Below the pieces are notes generated by a model, which saw only the letters and a list, made by a program, of their open reading frames with translations, was not told the DNA's origin and made no database searches. This document shows, in pieces, positions 50,588-59,713 of a stretch of DNA of 64,000 nucleotides (position 1 is its first letter; every line of letters starts with the position of its first letter). Location of the stretch: the NCBI GenBank assembly GCA_023381645.1, contig JAMCRJ010000060.1, positions 1 through 64,000 on the forward strand. The letters are read 5' to 3'. The DNA is from Gammaproteobacteria bacterium. GTDB lineage: Bacteria; Pseudomonadota; Gammaproteobacteria; Acidithiobacillales; Acidithiobacillaceae. Both the position numbers and the translations under genes were made by a program.

Positions 50588-50973
50588 ATCGCCACCTCCT
50601 GTTCCGCAGCCTGGCTGAGCCAGGCCACACTACCACGGGATACCATACGGCAATTTTACGTAAAAACAAGGCATGAATCACGTCCTGGGCGCTACCCACC
50701 CAACCCGTCCTTGCCGTCCTGCCGCCAGTGTAAATCCCAGCGCCGACGTACCGCCGGCATGTTCCGGAATGCGGCAACACCTGATTCCTGCGGCGTGAAT
50801 AATCCTATGCCCCCCCGAACCCCCGTAAAATGCGGCAAATTGTCGCACCCCGATTTCAGGAGCATTGTGGTGTCTCCGGCGGCAACCGCTTGCCGGAATG
50901 AGTCGCGCTGCGCGCGTCCACATAGGGTGGTCGGGGAATGCGTCCGGGGCTTGGTAAGGTAGGTCATTGTCGC
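50588..50973. other. 386-bp stretch without a gene
   Basis: Between the CtaG-like gene and hemN. Short frames exist on both strands but none has conserved features. It must hold the promoter of the CtaG-like gene (minus strand) and the 3' end of hemN; nothing else is supported. Confidence 0.5.
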
Positions 50974-52365
50974 TCAAATCACTCGCGAGTAACGCACTGG
51001 CTTTTGCGCGAGGTAGGCGTCGAAGGCCATACAGATATGGCGGATCAGCAGCCGCCCCTGCGGGGTGACCGTCAGGGTATGGGCGTCCATATGCAGGAGG
51101 CCATCGCTCGCCATGGCCTCCAGGGCGGGCAGGCTGGCCGCGAAATGCTGCCGGAAATCCAGATCGAACTGCCGGTTCAGCGCGGCAAAATCCAGGCTGA
51201 AATCGCAGATCAGACGGGTGATGATGTGGCGGCGCAGCAGGTCCTCGTCGCTCAGGCGCAGACCGCGCTCCACCGGTAAGTGGCCGCCGTCCAGTGTGGT
51301 GCCCCAGGTATCCAGGTCCTTGATGTTCTGACTGTAAGTCGGGCCGACCATGGCGATGGCGCTCATCCCGAAGGCCAGCAGATCCGTTCCGGCATGGGTG
51401 GAGTAGCCCTGAAAATTGCGATACAGACTGCCTTCCCGCTGTGCGATAGCCAATTCGTCATCGGGCAGGGCGAAGTGGTCCATGCCGATATAGAGATAAC
51501 CGGCCTGCTGCAGGGTGGCGATGCTTTCGGCGAGGATGCGCAGCTTGGTGTCGGGACTGGGGATATCCGCGTCGGGAATCCGCTTTTGCGGCGGGAACCG
51601 CTCCGGCAAGTGGGCATAATTGAAGACGGACAGGCGATCCGGGCGCAAGGCGAGAACCGCCTCCAGCGTCCGAGCAAAGCTTTCCGGGGTCTGTAGGGGC
51701 AGGCCGTAGATGAGATCGAGGCTGACGGAGCGAAAGCCAAGCTGGCGTGCCTCGTCGATGACACCCGCGGTGAGTGCGAAACTCTGTTCGCGATGCACGG
51801 CTTTCTGCACCGCCACGTCCAGATCCTGCACCCCGATACTGATGCGGTTGAAGCCGAAGTCGCGGAGGAGGCGGAGCGTGCCAGGCTCCAGCGCGCGCGG
51901 GTCGATTTCGACGCCGTATTCACCCCGATCATCCGGGAGCAAAAGAAAGTGTTTACGGATGCTGTCCAGGAGGACGGTCATGTCATGCCGGCGGAGGAAA
52001 GTGGGTGTGCCGCCGCCGAAATGCAATTGGTCCACGGGACGGTTGCCGTCGATGTGGGCGCGTGTCAGGGTCATTTCCCGGTCCAGATGGGCGACATAGG
52101 GTGTTCCCCATTCGTGATGGCGGGTGACCACCTTGGTGCAGGCGCAGTAAAAACACAGATGCTCGCAAAAGGGGATATGGAAGTATAGGGAGAGTGGGCG
52201 ACCGCTGGTGTTGGAGCGGTCGAGCGCGCCTTGCAGCGACCTTTCATCGAAATCTTCGCGGAAATGGGGGGCGGTGGGGTAGGAGGTGTAGCGCGGCCCC
52301 GGCTGGTCGTAATGGCGGATGAGTTCCGGGTCAAAAATCAGGTTTTGGGTGGGCGTTATGGTCAT
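50974..52365 (-). CDS. hemN: oxygen-independent coproporphyrinogen III oxidase HemN
   Basis: Radical-SAM enzyme of 463 residues converting coproporphyrinogen III to protoporphyrinogen IX under low oxygen. The Fe-S motif reads FCEHLCFYCACTKV with CxxxCxxC; GGTPTFL, the ISIGVQDLDVAVQKAVHR loop and SALAMVGPTYSQNIKDL-type region (here AIAMVGPTYSQN) match HemN, not the HemW relatives. Full length, first residues TPTQNLIFDPELIRHYD. It is followed by the MetR-like gene upstream on the same strand. In facultative organisms the gene is often under FNR control, but no FNR box was identified here. Confidence 0.96.
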   Translation of the reverse strand: MTITPTQNLIFDPELIRHYDQPGPRYTSYPTAPHFREDFDERSLQGALDRSNTSGRPLSLYFHIPFCEHLCFYCACTKVVTRHHEWGTPYVAHLDREMTLTRAHIDGNRPVDQLHFGGGTPTFLRRHDMTVLLDSIRKHFLLLPDDRGEYGVEIDPRALEPGTLRLLRDFGFNRISIGVQDLDVAVQKAVHREQSFALTAGVIDEARQLGFRSVSLDLIYGLPLQTPESFARTLEAVLALRPDRLSVFNYAHLPERFPPQKRIPDADIPSPDTKLRILAESIATLQQAGYLYIGMDHFALPDDELAIAQREGSLYRNFQGYSTHAGTDLLAFGMSAIAMVGPTYSQNIKDLDTWGTTLDGGHLPVERGLRLSDEDLLRRHIITRLICDFSLDFAALNRQFDLDFRQHFAASLPALEAMASDGLLHMDAHTLTVTPQGRLLIRHICMAFDAYLAQKPVRYSRVI

Positions 52366-52402
52366 CGGCTTTCGGCTCCGTCGAAACGCGGTTGCAGGGC
52401 GA

Positions 52403-53335
52403 TCATAAGCCCGGAATATCCTTTACCCCAAGCAGATTGGCCGCCACGCTGGCGCGGATTTCGGCGAGGAAAGCCTGCATGTGCGGCTGCTCCGCCTGCT
52501 CCGCCGTGGTGGCCGCCTGCAGCGTTTGCCAGAGACCCTGCGATCCCAGAGGAATGGCGCGGACATAGTTTTTTTCTCCGTAACTTCCCACCGCCCAGGC
52601 TGGTAACGCGGCGATGCCCTGCCCGGAGGCGACGAGCTGAAGAATGATGACGGTGAGCTCCGCGTGGCGCCGCCGCCAGGGCTGGACACCCGCGGGCTGG
52701 AGAAATTCGCGAAAAAGATCGAGACGGCGATCCTCCACCGGGTAGGTGATCAGGGTTTCTTCCAGAAAGTCCGCGGGGGTCAGGAAGCTGTGCTCTGCCA
52801 GAGCGTGCCGCGGATTGACCAGCGCGACGACTTCATAAGCGAAGAGCGGGTGCACGACAATATCGCAGCCCATGGCATCCGGGGCGGTCAGCACCATGAG
52901 GTCGGCCTGATGGCTCTGGAGCAGAGGTAAGGGATCCTGCTGAAAGCCGGAAACCAGATCCATTTCCACGTCCGGCCAGTTCTCGCGAAAGTGGTTCATG
53001 GCGGGGGTCAGCCAGTCGAAGCAGGTATGGCATTCGACGGCGATACGCAGGCGGCCGCTGTTGCCGGCTGCCCGCCGTCGCAGTTCCTCCTGCATCTGCC
53101 GGATACGCGGCAGCACCTCCCGTGCCACGGCCAGCAAGGCCTCTCCGGCGGGGCTCATGCGCAACTGCGCGCCACGTTCCCGGTCCAGGAGATTGACGCC
53201 GTATTCTGCTTCCAGCCCGCGCAACTGGTGGGAGAGCGCGGACTGGGTGAGGTGCAGGCGTTGCGCCGCCGCGGCAAGGCTGCCGAACTGGGCGACGGCC
53301 TCAATAGTGCGCAGGTGACGGATTTCCAGTGGCAT
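52403..53335 (-). CDS. metR: LysR-family regulator, MetR-like
   Basis: A 310-residue LysR regulator. The N-terminal HTH reads LRTIEAVAQFGSLAAAAQRL and TQSALSHQL; the effector domain ends with GIAALPAWAVGSYGEKNYV and PLGSQGLWQTL, phrases characteristic of MetR, which uses homocysteine to control methionine genes. The start MPLEIRHLRTIEA was taken, leaving out 18 upstream codons. No met gene is in the window, so target genes must be elsewhere. It is divergent to the porin gene; the Pho box between them belongs to the porin. Confidence 0.82.
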   Translation of the reverse strand: MPLEIRHLRTIEAVAQFGSLAAAAQRLHLTQSALSHQLRGLEAEYGVNLLDRERGAQLRMSPAGEALLAVAREVLPRIRQMQEELRRRAAGNSGRLRIAVECHTCFDWLTPAMNHFRENWPDVEMDLVSGFQQDPLPLLQSHQADLMVLTAPDAMGCDIVVHPLFAYEVVALVNPRHALAEHSFLTPADFLEETLITYPVEDRRLDLFREFLQPAGVQPWRRRHAELTVIILQLVASGQGIAALPAWAVGSYGEKNYVRAIPLGSQGLWQTLQAATTAEQAEQPHMQAFLAEIRASVAANLLGVKDIPGL

Positions 53336-53476
53336 GCGGATCCCGGTGGGCAACAGATCAGGTTGCAGTTTCCCACGAACATTGGGCAATGCAAAGACTT
53401 TTGGGGATGATGGAGACTTCGGCGCGCGGCACCCCGCTCGCCGAAGGCGGCCGGCGATTGTATTTATAGGGAGACA

Positions 53477-53532
53477 ACGTCACAAAAAGTTCATAAAAAC
53501 GTCATAATAGTGTCATGTTGGCCCTTTACCAT
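53477..53532 (+). promoter_or_regulatory. four-repeat Pho box and -10 for the porin gene
   Basis: Four 7-bp units with exact 4-bp spacers: ACGTCAC (53,477), AGTTCAT (53,488), ACGTCAT (53,499) and GTGTCAT (53,510), spacers AAAA, AAAA, AATA. The 11-bp period and CTGTCAT-like units are those of PhoB binding sites. A -10 TACCAT (53,527-53,532) follows at the 10-bp distance seen when PhoB replaces a -35 box. Confidence 0.8.
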
Positions 53533-53572
53533 AGGCGGCATCATTTCAAGAACATCACAAAGAGGGGGTGTT

Positions 53573-54916
53573 GTGTTTATCAAAAAGCGCATTGTCATCG
53601 CGACGGTCGCCGTCCTGTGTGGCGTCAGTGTCTCAGCCCAAGCCGAAACGCTGACCGATTTTTTCAAGCAGAGCAAGATTGATGGCCAGATCCGCTCTTA
53701 TTATTTCAGCCGGGATTATGGCGCAACCGGACCCAATACCTACAATCAGGATGTCTTTAGTCTGGGTGGTATCCTGAATATCAAGACAGCACCTTTTCTG
53801 GGCGGCTTTGGTGTAGGCGTCAGTTTCTTTACCGCGCACGGGCTCGGGGCGAACGATACCAGTGGCGGGCCGACTTACCCACATCTGGATGCGACGGTGA
53901 TGGGTCCGCAGTCCATCGATGCCCTGGGGCAGGCTTACCTCCAATACGAGATTCCAAAAACGCTGTTGATCCGGGCGGGCGATCAGGAGTTGGATACGCC
54001 CTGGATGAACGGCTCAGATTCGCGCATGTTGCCCGCCACTTATCAGGGTGTGTTTGCCGACGTTTCTCCCTATCACGATTTACACCTGTATGGCATGCGT
54101 ATTTTCCGCTGGAAGAGTCGCACATCGAATAGCTATTACAATGACAACCTGTTTTATTCCGCTAATTACGAGGGGGATGAACTATACGGCGGTGGTGCAC
54201 AGTTGCCGACCGCCGCACCCTCGACCAGTGGTACCCTGGCTTTTGGCGCCTCGTATTCCCTGATGGGCGCCAAGGCGACCGCCTGGTACTATGATTTTTA
54301 TCAGTTCGCCAAAATGTTTTATACGACAGCGGATTATACGCTGAAAACCGGGACGGGGGTTGATCCATTTGTGGGTGCCCAGTACATGCGTGAGTGGGGT
54401 GCTTCCCTGCTATCCCGGCAAGGGGTTAACGCCACGGCCTGGGGCGTCATTGGTGGCGTGAACTATAAAACCGGTATGGGTGACGGGACCTTCAGTGTGG
54501 CCTATAACGCACTTGCGCCACAGACCGGCGGATTTTTAAACGGTGGAATAGTGTCACCCTATACCGTAGGCTATGCCACCGATCCACTATATACGACGGC
54601 AATGATTCGTGGTCTTGCGGATAATCTGGGGCCTGGGCATGGTTACAAGATCAAGATAGCACAACATCTTGACTTGATGGGCCAGAAATTCCTGGCCATC
54701 GCGGCCTTTGCGCATTTCACCACCTATTATAATGGTAGCAGCAGTTATCCATATTTTGATCTGACCTACTTCCCGGGTGGCATATTCAAGGGGCTTTCCA
54801 TTCGTGACCGGGTGGAGCTGGCTACCGGAACGAGCGCGCAATTTGGTAATGGTGCAGGTTTCAACAAGGGGCATTCCTTCATCTACAACCGGGTGATGCT
54901 GACCTACGCATTTTAG
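53573..54916 (+). CDS. OprD-type outer membrane porin
   Basis: A 447-residue beta-barrel porin. The GTG start at 53,573, after AAAGAGGGGG, gives a clean signal peptide MFIKKRIVIATVAVLCGVSVSA with cleavage near AQA/ET. The mature protein shows QIRSYYFSRDYG, GGILNIKTAPFLGGFGVG, RAGDQELDTPWMNGSDSRM and a C-terminal NRVMLTYAF with terminal Phe, as in the OprD/OprE porin family. Regulation by phosphate starvation is implied by the Pho box upstream. It may let phosphate or organic anions in. A terminator follows at 54,949. Confidence 0.85.
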   Translation: MFIKKRIVIATVAVLCGVSVSAQAETLTDFFKQSKIDGQIRSYYFSRDYGATGPNTYNQDVFSLGGILNIKTAPFLGGFGVGVSFFTAHGLGANDTSGGPTYPHLDATVMGPQSIDALGQAYLQYEIPKTLLIRAGDQELDTPWMNGSDSRMLPATYQGVFADVSPYHDLHLYGMRIFRWKSRTSNSYYNDNLFYSANYEGDELYGGGAQLPTAAPSTSGTLAFGASYSLMGAKATAWYYDFYQFAKMFYTTADYTLKTGTGVDPFVGAQYMREWGASLLSRQGVNATAWGVIGGVNYKTGMGDGTFSVAYNALAPQTGGFLNGGIVSPYTVGYATDPLYTTAMIRGLADNLGPGHGYKIKIAQHLDLMGQKFLAIAAFAHFTTYYNGSSSYPYFDLTYFPGGIFKGLSIRDRVELATGTSAQFGNGAGFNKGHSFIYNRVMLTYAF

Positions 54917-54948
54917 TTTTCCTCCTGCTTGGTTCCTCCTCTCCTCGC

Positions 54949-54976
54949 CTCGACCCGCAAGTCGGGGCATTTTTGT
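54949..54976 (+). terminator. intrinsic terminator of the porin gene
   Basis: CCCG-CAAGT-CGGG stem with flanking GA/GC and a following T run (ATTTTTG), 33 bp past the stop codon. Confidence 0.6.
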
Positions 54977-54989
54977 ATCCGTTCGCGGC

Positions 54990-56120
54990 CTATGTCCTGA
55001 AGATCTGGCGGAGAACGTATTCCGGCCTGAGATCTTCCATACAGCGGTGATGTCGGAGTGGACACTCGCGCTTTCCGCATGGACTGCAGGGCAGGTCGAT
55101 GTGTAGAGCCTGCGCCCCGGCGGAGAGGGGGGGGGTCATGCTGAGGGGGGTGGAGCCATAGAGCGCGATGACCCGGCTGCCGACAGCCCCCGCCACATGC
55201 ATCAGACCAGAGTCGTTGCTGACCGTCAGGGGGGCGAGTGACAGCAGGTCCAGAGCTTCCAGCAGGGTGGTCCGGCCCCCCAGATCAAGGGTTTCCGGGA
55301 CGGCCGCCGTTATGGCCCGAGTGACTTCCGCATCCTTGGGACTGCCGAAAATCCAGACGGCATAGCCGCGTTCGATAAGGGCCTGGGCCAGGGTACTCCA
55401 GTGATGCACCGGCCAGCGCTTGGCCGGACCATATTCGGCGCCGGGTGCCAGGGCGACCAGGGGCCGTTGTGGCAGGCTTATGCCCAGCCGCTGCAGGGTC
55501 GTGGCAAGGGCCGCCCGGTTTGCCTGTAAACGGGGTGCGGGCAGTTGCGTGGGTTGTGGAAGGCGTAGCGGCAGTCCGAGGGCGACGAAGCGATCCACGG
55601 TGCGCAGCAGTTTTTTTTGGTTCAAGCGGCGGCGGTCATTCAGGAGCAAACGGCGCCCCGCGCCGCTGAAACCGGTGCGGGTCGGGATATGTGCCCAATA
55701 AGGGATCAGCGCGGATTTGAAGCTGTTGGGCAGACAGATGGACCAGTCATAGCTCTGTGCGCGCAATTCCGCTGCGGTCCGGCGCCGCAGACGCAACCCC
55801 AGTTGACCGTGGTCGATGCACAGGGGCATGGCCCGCCGCACCTCCAGCATGCGTTCCGCCACCGGAATGCTGGCGGGCGGCGCCAGGACATCCACCTGCA
55901 GACGCGGCCAGCGACGGCGCAGTACCTGCAACAATACCTGCGCCATGACCATATCCCCCACCCAGGCCGGACCGATCAGCAGCAGGCGGGCAGGATCGTA
56001 GCTGTGGGCAATGCGGGTGTTGTGCGGAACAAAGGCTTCATGTTCGTTACAGGGCGGTTCTGCTGCGCCGGCATCGTGTGCATCGGGATCATCCTGCAAC
56101 TTTGGTAGTTGCCCGGCCAT
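54990..56120 (-). CDS. waaF: ADP-heptose:LPS heptosyltransferase II WaaF
   Basis: Adds the second heptose to the LPS inner core. A GT9-family enzyme of 376 residues, about 30 longer than usual because of a variable N-terminal stretch (residues 1-42) for which no better start is available. Signatures are LLLIGPAWVGDMVMAQVL, the nucleotide-sugar region APGAEYGPAKRWP and SNDSGLMHVAGAVGSRVIALYGSTPLSMTPP. It ends the minus-strand envelope operon whose heptose-synthesis gene is the GmhA-HldC fusion upstream. Confidence 0.93.
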   Translation of the reverse strand: MAGQLPKLQDDPDAHDAGAAEPPCNEHEAFVPHNTRIAHSYDPARLLLIGPAWVGDMVMAQVLLQVLRRRWPRLQVDVLAPPASIPVAERMLEVRRAMPLCIDHGQLGLRLRRRTAAELRAQSYDWSICLPNSFKSALIPYWAHIPTRTGFSGAGRRLLLNDRRRLNQKKLLRTVDRFVALGLPLRLPQPTQLPAPRLQANRAALATTLQRLGISLPQRPLVALAPGAEYGPAKRWPVHHWSTLAQALIERGYAVWIFGSPKDAEVTRAITAAVPETLDLGGRTTLLEALDLLSLAPLTVSNDSGLMHVAGAVGSRVIALYGSTPLSMTPPLSAGAQALHIDLPCSPCGKRECPLRHHRCMEDLRPEYVLRQIFRT

Positions 56121-56121
56121 A

Positions 56122-56886
56122 TTACTTGCCCATGAGCATGATCAGCGCTTCGACCGAGATCAGGATGATGATGATCCATTCCAGGATGGTCTCCCGGTGG
56201 TGCCGGCTGGCCACGATCATGACTTCCAGCCCCTCATGAATGGCGTCGAGTTTTTCATCGAGGGCGCGGAACCGGCTGGTGAGTTCCAAGTCGGCGGAGA
56301 GTTCGCGGGAGAGCAGTTCCAGCCCTGGGGTTTCCCAGACGATATCGGGGTTGTCCAGCACCGCCAGACGGGAAAGGATTTCGGTGCGGGTGGCGGAAGT
56401 CGAGGCGAGAAAGCGCAGATGTCCGCCACGCCATCCTGGCAAACGCCCGGTGCGGGCCACTTCCGAGAGCAGGTTCAGGGTGGTTTCCAGAAGATTTTCG
56501 ACGGCTTCTTCGTGGAGTTCCAGGGCCAGGCTCTGGGCCAGACGCAGGGCGACCAGAAGGATGCGTTCTTCGTCGAGATTCTTGAGGGTGACGCCGTCAC
56601 GGCCCACGCCATCACGTTCGCCGACCCGGATAGAGATCTCTTCGACCTTGGGGTTGGCGATGGGGGTGAATTGCGTCTGCACGGTGGCGATGACTCTAGC
56701 CTGCAATGCCGGTCCCGCACCGAAAAAGCAGATGACGCCGGACCGGAAGAGCGCCACCCAGGCGTCACCGTCGCGGAGCAGGCGATGAGCGGGCGTATCC
56801 TCTGCCATATCTATCCCGAAATCTTCGCGCCAGCTTTTGAGAGAGATATGGCGTACCGGCTGGATGGCGTGGAGGATGCTGTTCAT
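56122..56886 (-). CDS. RMD1/YagE-family (DUF155) membrane-anchored protein
   Basis: A 254-residue protein of the DUF155 family, related to yeast Rmd1 and Rmd8. Evidence is the FRSGVICFFGAG and PKVEEISIRVGERDG segments, LAQSLALELHEEAVENLL, and a C-terminal membrane anchor ILEWIIIILISVEALIMLMGK (last 21 residues). Function in bacteria is unknown. It lies between glcD-like and waaF with 1-3 bp gaps, so it is in the same operon. Confidence 0.85.
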   Translation of the reverse strand: MNSILHAIQPVRHISLKSWREDFGIDMAEDTPAHRLLRDGDAWVALFRSGVICFFGAGPALQARVIATVQTQFTPIANPKVEEISIRVGERDGVGRDGVTLKNLDEERILLVALRLAQSLALELHEEAVENLLETTLNLLSEVARTGRLPGWRGGHLRFLASTSATRTEILSRLAVLDNPDIVWETPGLELLSRELSADLELTSRFRALDEKLDAIHEGLEVMIVASRHHRETILEWIIIILISVEALIMLMGK

Positions 56887-56889
56887 GGC

Positions 56890-58275
56890 TCAGGCCTCGG
56901 GGAGCAGTTTGCCGGGGTTGAGAATGGCGTCAGGGTCGAAGACCCGCTTGATGGCGCGCTGGATGCTCAGGCTTTCCTGGCTCAATTCCAGGGGGACATA
57001 GGCACGCTTGCTGCTGCCGATGCCGTGTTCGCCGGAGAGTGTTCCATTCAGTGTCAGTACTGCCTGAAAGAGCTTTTGCAGGCCGTGCCTGGCGCGGCGC
57101 ATTTCGTTGCCATCTTGGGGATGGACCAGAAAATTGACGTGCAGGTTGCCGTTCCCGGCGTGCCCGAAGCTGACGATATGCAGGGACTGTTCTGCAGCGA
57201 TCCCTTCTATGGCCTCCAGCAATTCGCGCAGGCGGCTGACCGGCACGACCACGTCCTCGTTGATTTTGAGGGGTGCCATGGCCTTGGTGGCGGGGGACAG
57301 GGATTTGCGCGCCGCCCACAGTTCGGCAACGGCAGCCGCGTCAGTCGCCTCCAGGATTTCCAGGTTTCCCTCGCCCACCAGAGCGGCGTGGATGGCCTGC
57401 ACCTGGTCGGGGATGGTGATCGCCTCGCCATCCACCTCGACCATCAGCAGGGCGTTGCTGCCTTCGGGCAGATCCCTGGCCGCGCCCATGGCGCGCACTG
57501 CGGCCAAGGCGTAGGGGTCCATGAGTTCCAGGGCGCTGGGCGTATGGTGTTGTGCCATCACCCGCTGCACCGCCGCGCAGGCGCTGGCCGTATGGTCATA
57601 GACAGCGCGCAGGGTGGCCTGGGCGGCGGGACGGGGGAGCAGGCGCAGGGTGGCCTCGGTGATGAGGGCAAGGGTGCCCTCGCTGCCTACCAACAGACGG
57701 GTCAGGTCATAGCCGACCACACCTTTGCTGGTATGCACACCGCAGCACAGCGTTTCGCCGGCGCCGGTGACGGCACGCAGGCCCAGTACGTAATCGCGGG
57801 TGACGCCATATTTTACGGCGTGCGGCCCGCCGGCATTCATGGCCAGATTGCCGCCGATGCGGCAGTAGGGGTTGCTGCCGGGATCAGGGGGGTAAAACAG
57901 TCCGTCGGCCTGTACATAGGCACTGATCGCGGCCGTGATACATCCGGCTTCTACGGTGATGGTACGGTCCACCGCGCTGTAATCGCAGATTTTTTGCATG
58001 CATTCGAAGCTGACGACGGCGCTGCCGGGTACCGGCTGTGCCCCGCCGACATTCCCGGAACCTGCTCCGCGCGGAACGAGGGGCAGACGATGGCGGCGGG
58101 CAATGCTGACAATCGCCTGCACCTCTTCATGGCTGTGCGGGAAGAGCACCATCACGGGTACGCAACTCCCCGGGGTATCGTCGCGGCTATAGATGGCAAG
58201 GGTTTCTGCATCGTCGCGTACCCGCTCGGTATCAAGAGCGGCGCGCAGGGCGGGGATGATGGTGCTGACGCTCAT
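56890..58275 (-). CDS. FAD-linked oxidase, glycolate oxidase GlcD-like
   Basis: A 461-residue flavoprotein with an FAD_binding_4 N-terminal domain ([20 protein letters not shown], the P-loop, and [10 protein letters not shown]) and an FAD-oxidase C-terminal domain ending [21 protein letters not shown]. These match GlcD/D-lactate dehydrogenase subunits that oxidise 2-hydroxy acids. No glcE or glcF subunit gene is adjacent, so partners and substrate are unknown. The start [11 protein letters not shown] was taken 4 bp into the preceding gene (ATGA). Confidence 0.87.
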   Translation of the reverse strand: MSVSTIIPALRAALDTERVRDDAETLAIYSRDDTPGSCVPVMVLFPHSHEEVQAIVSIARRHRLPLVPRGAGSGNVGGAQPVPGSAVVSFECMQKICDYSAVDRTITVEAGCITAAISAYVQADGLFYPPDPGSNPYCRIGGNLAMNAGGPHAVKYGVTRDYVLGLRAVTGAGETLCCGVHTSKGVVGYDLTRLLVGSEGTLALITEATLRLLPRPAAQATLRAVYDHTASACAAVQRVMAQHHTPSALELMDPYALAAVRAMGAARDLPEGSNALLMVEVDGEAITIPDQVQAIHAALVGEGNLEILEATDAAAVAELWAARKSLSPATKAMAPLKINEDVVVPVSRLRELLEAIEGIAAEQSLHIVSFGHAGNGNLHVNFLVHPQDGNEMRRARHGLQKLFQAVLTLNGTLSGEHGIGSSKRAYVPLELSQESLSIQRAIKRVFDPDAILNPGKLLPEA

Positions 58276-59348
58276 GGCTGGCTCCCTCGGATTTTTTGCA
58301 GGAGCGCGGTGGTGCTCCGTTCGTGGCGAAAAGGAATGCTGAGTACCCGGCCGCCTCTGGCCTGCAGCCAATCGGCACCGACGATGCGCTCTATCGGCCA
58401 GTCGCCGCCTTTGATCAGCACGTCGGGTTGGAGATGTTGGATCAACTTCAGCGGGGTGTCGTCGTCAAACGCCGTAACGAAATCCACCGCCTGCAATCCG
58501 GCGAGCACCGCCATGCGGTCCTCCTCGCTGTTGACCGGGCGATCCGCGCCTTTGCCGAGGCGGCGGACCGAGGCGTCACTGTTGACCCCCACCACCAGGC
58601 AGGCGCCTTCGGCGCGGGCTTCGGCGAGATACTGCACATGGCCCCGGTGCAATACATCGAAGACGCCATTGGTAAAGACCAAGGGGCGACGGAAGGTACA
58701 GGCTTCACCCAACGCGTCCCAGTCGCGGAGTACCTGGCCGGCGTGGAATACCGACGGGGGGGCATTGCCCACAAAGCTGGCGTCCACACCATTGCAGAGG
58801 GCGTGAATGAGGACGAGGTGGACTTCCTGAATGCGTGCCGTGTTCTGCTCGGGCACCCGCAGTTCAATGTCCACGGGGCGCAGCAATGGCGCGAGTTGCC
58901 CGCCTTCTTTGCCGGTAAGAGCCAGCACCCACATGCCGCGCTGTTGCGCGGTCCGGGCCGCGGCGATGACGTTGGCGGAGTTGCCGGAGGTGCTGAATGC
59001 GACCAGACAGTCACCAGGACGGCCCAGGGCCTCGATCTGGCGAGCGAAAATCTGTTCATAGCAGGAATCATTGGCGATGGCGGTGACCACACTGCTGTCG
59101 GTGCCGAGGGCGATGGCGGGCAGGGCGCGGCGTGTTGTCTCAAAGCGGTTGACCAGTTCCGAAGCGAGGTGCTGGGCATCTCCGGAAGAACCGCCGTTAC
59201 CGCAACTGAGCACTTGCCCGCCCGTCTGCAGGGTGGCGATCAGGCGCCGACTGGCTTGCGCGAAAGGGGCTGAAAGGGCCGCGGCGGATTGTCCCATACA
59301 GGCGATGCTGTTGTGCAGGGCAGAACCTATCCAGTCATTGCCGGTCAT
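58272..59348 (-). CDS. fused sedoheptulose-7-phosphate isomerase and heptose adenylyltransferase (GmhA-HldC)
   Basis: A 358-residue bifunctional protein. Residues 1-200 are a SIS-domain isomerase of the GmhA/DiaA type ([46 protein letters not shown]). Residues about 220-355 are the nucleotidyltransferase half of HldE/RfaE ([38 protein letters not shown]). It would perform the first and the adenylylation steps of ADP-heptose synthesis; the HldA-type kinase and GmhB phosphatase are not in the window. The usual partner of HldC is a kinase domain, so the fusion to the isomerase is uncommon. Confidence 0.9.
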   Translation of the reverse strand: MTGNDWIGSALHNSIACMGQSAAALSAPFAQASRRLIATLQTGGQVLSCGNGGSSGDAQHLASELVNRFETTRRALPAIALGTDSSVVTAIANDSCYEQIFARQIEALGRPGDCLVAFSTSGNSANVIAAARTAQQRGMWVLALTGKEGGQLAPLLRPVDIELRVPEQNTARIQEVHLVLIHALCNGVDASFVGNAPPSVFHAGQVLRDWDALGEACTFRRPLVFTNGVFDVLHRGHVQYLAEARAEGACLVVGVNSDASVRRLGKGADRPVNSEEDRMAVLAGLQAVDFVTAFDDDTPLKLIQHLQPDVLIKGGDWPIERIVGADWLQARGGRVLSIPFRHERSTTALLQKIRGSQP

Positions 59349-59710
59349 GGGCTGGGTACTCTGAAGGCATCACGAATCCAGTCTGCTGGGGCAGCACCGT
59401 CAAGGGCGACCACATCAAAGCGGCAGGGGCGTAACCCATGCTGCGGGTTACGCAGCAGAAAATATTCTGCGGCGCGAATCAACCGTTTTTGCTTGCGGCC
59501 GGTGATGCTGGCCGCCGCCCCCCCTTGCCGCTTATGGGCACGCTGACGTACCTCCACGAAGACCAGGGTATCACCATCGAGGGTGATGATGTCAATTTCT
59601 CCCATCCGGCAACGATAGTTGCGCGTCAGGGGGTGTAGCCCGTGCCCGGCGAGCAGCGCAATCGCACGGTCCTCACCCTGTTGACCTGAAATCTGGCGTG
59701 GCGACGGCAT
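59345..59710 (-). CDS. yraN: YraN/UPF0102 family endonuclease-like protein
   Basis: A 121-residue protein with the restriction-endonuclease-like fold of the YraN family: [43 protein letters not shown], with Asp and E-V-R in PD-(D/E)XK positions. Cellular role unknown; often next to rsmI and lpoA, as here. It overlaps the following isomerase-transferase gene by 4 bp. Confidence 0.93.
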   Translation of the reverse strand: MPSPRQISGQQGEDRAIALLAGHGLHPLTRNYRCRMGEIDIITLDGDTLVFVEVRQRAHKRQGGAAASITGRKQKRLIRAAEYFLLRNPQHGLRPCRFDVVALDGAAPADWIRDAFRVPSP

Positions 59711-59713
59711 GAT

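Noticed and set aside
56011..58806. Plus-strand frame of 931 codons
   Set aside because: Runs antisense through DUF155, GlcD-like and the GmhA-HldC gene, all of which are recognisable on the minus strand.
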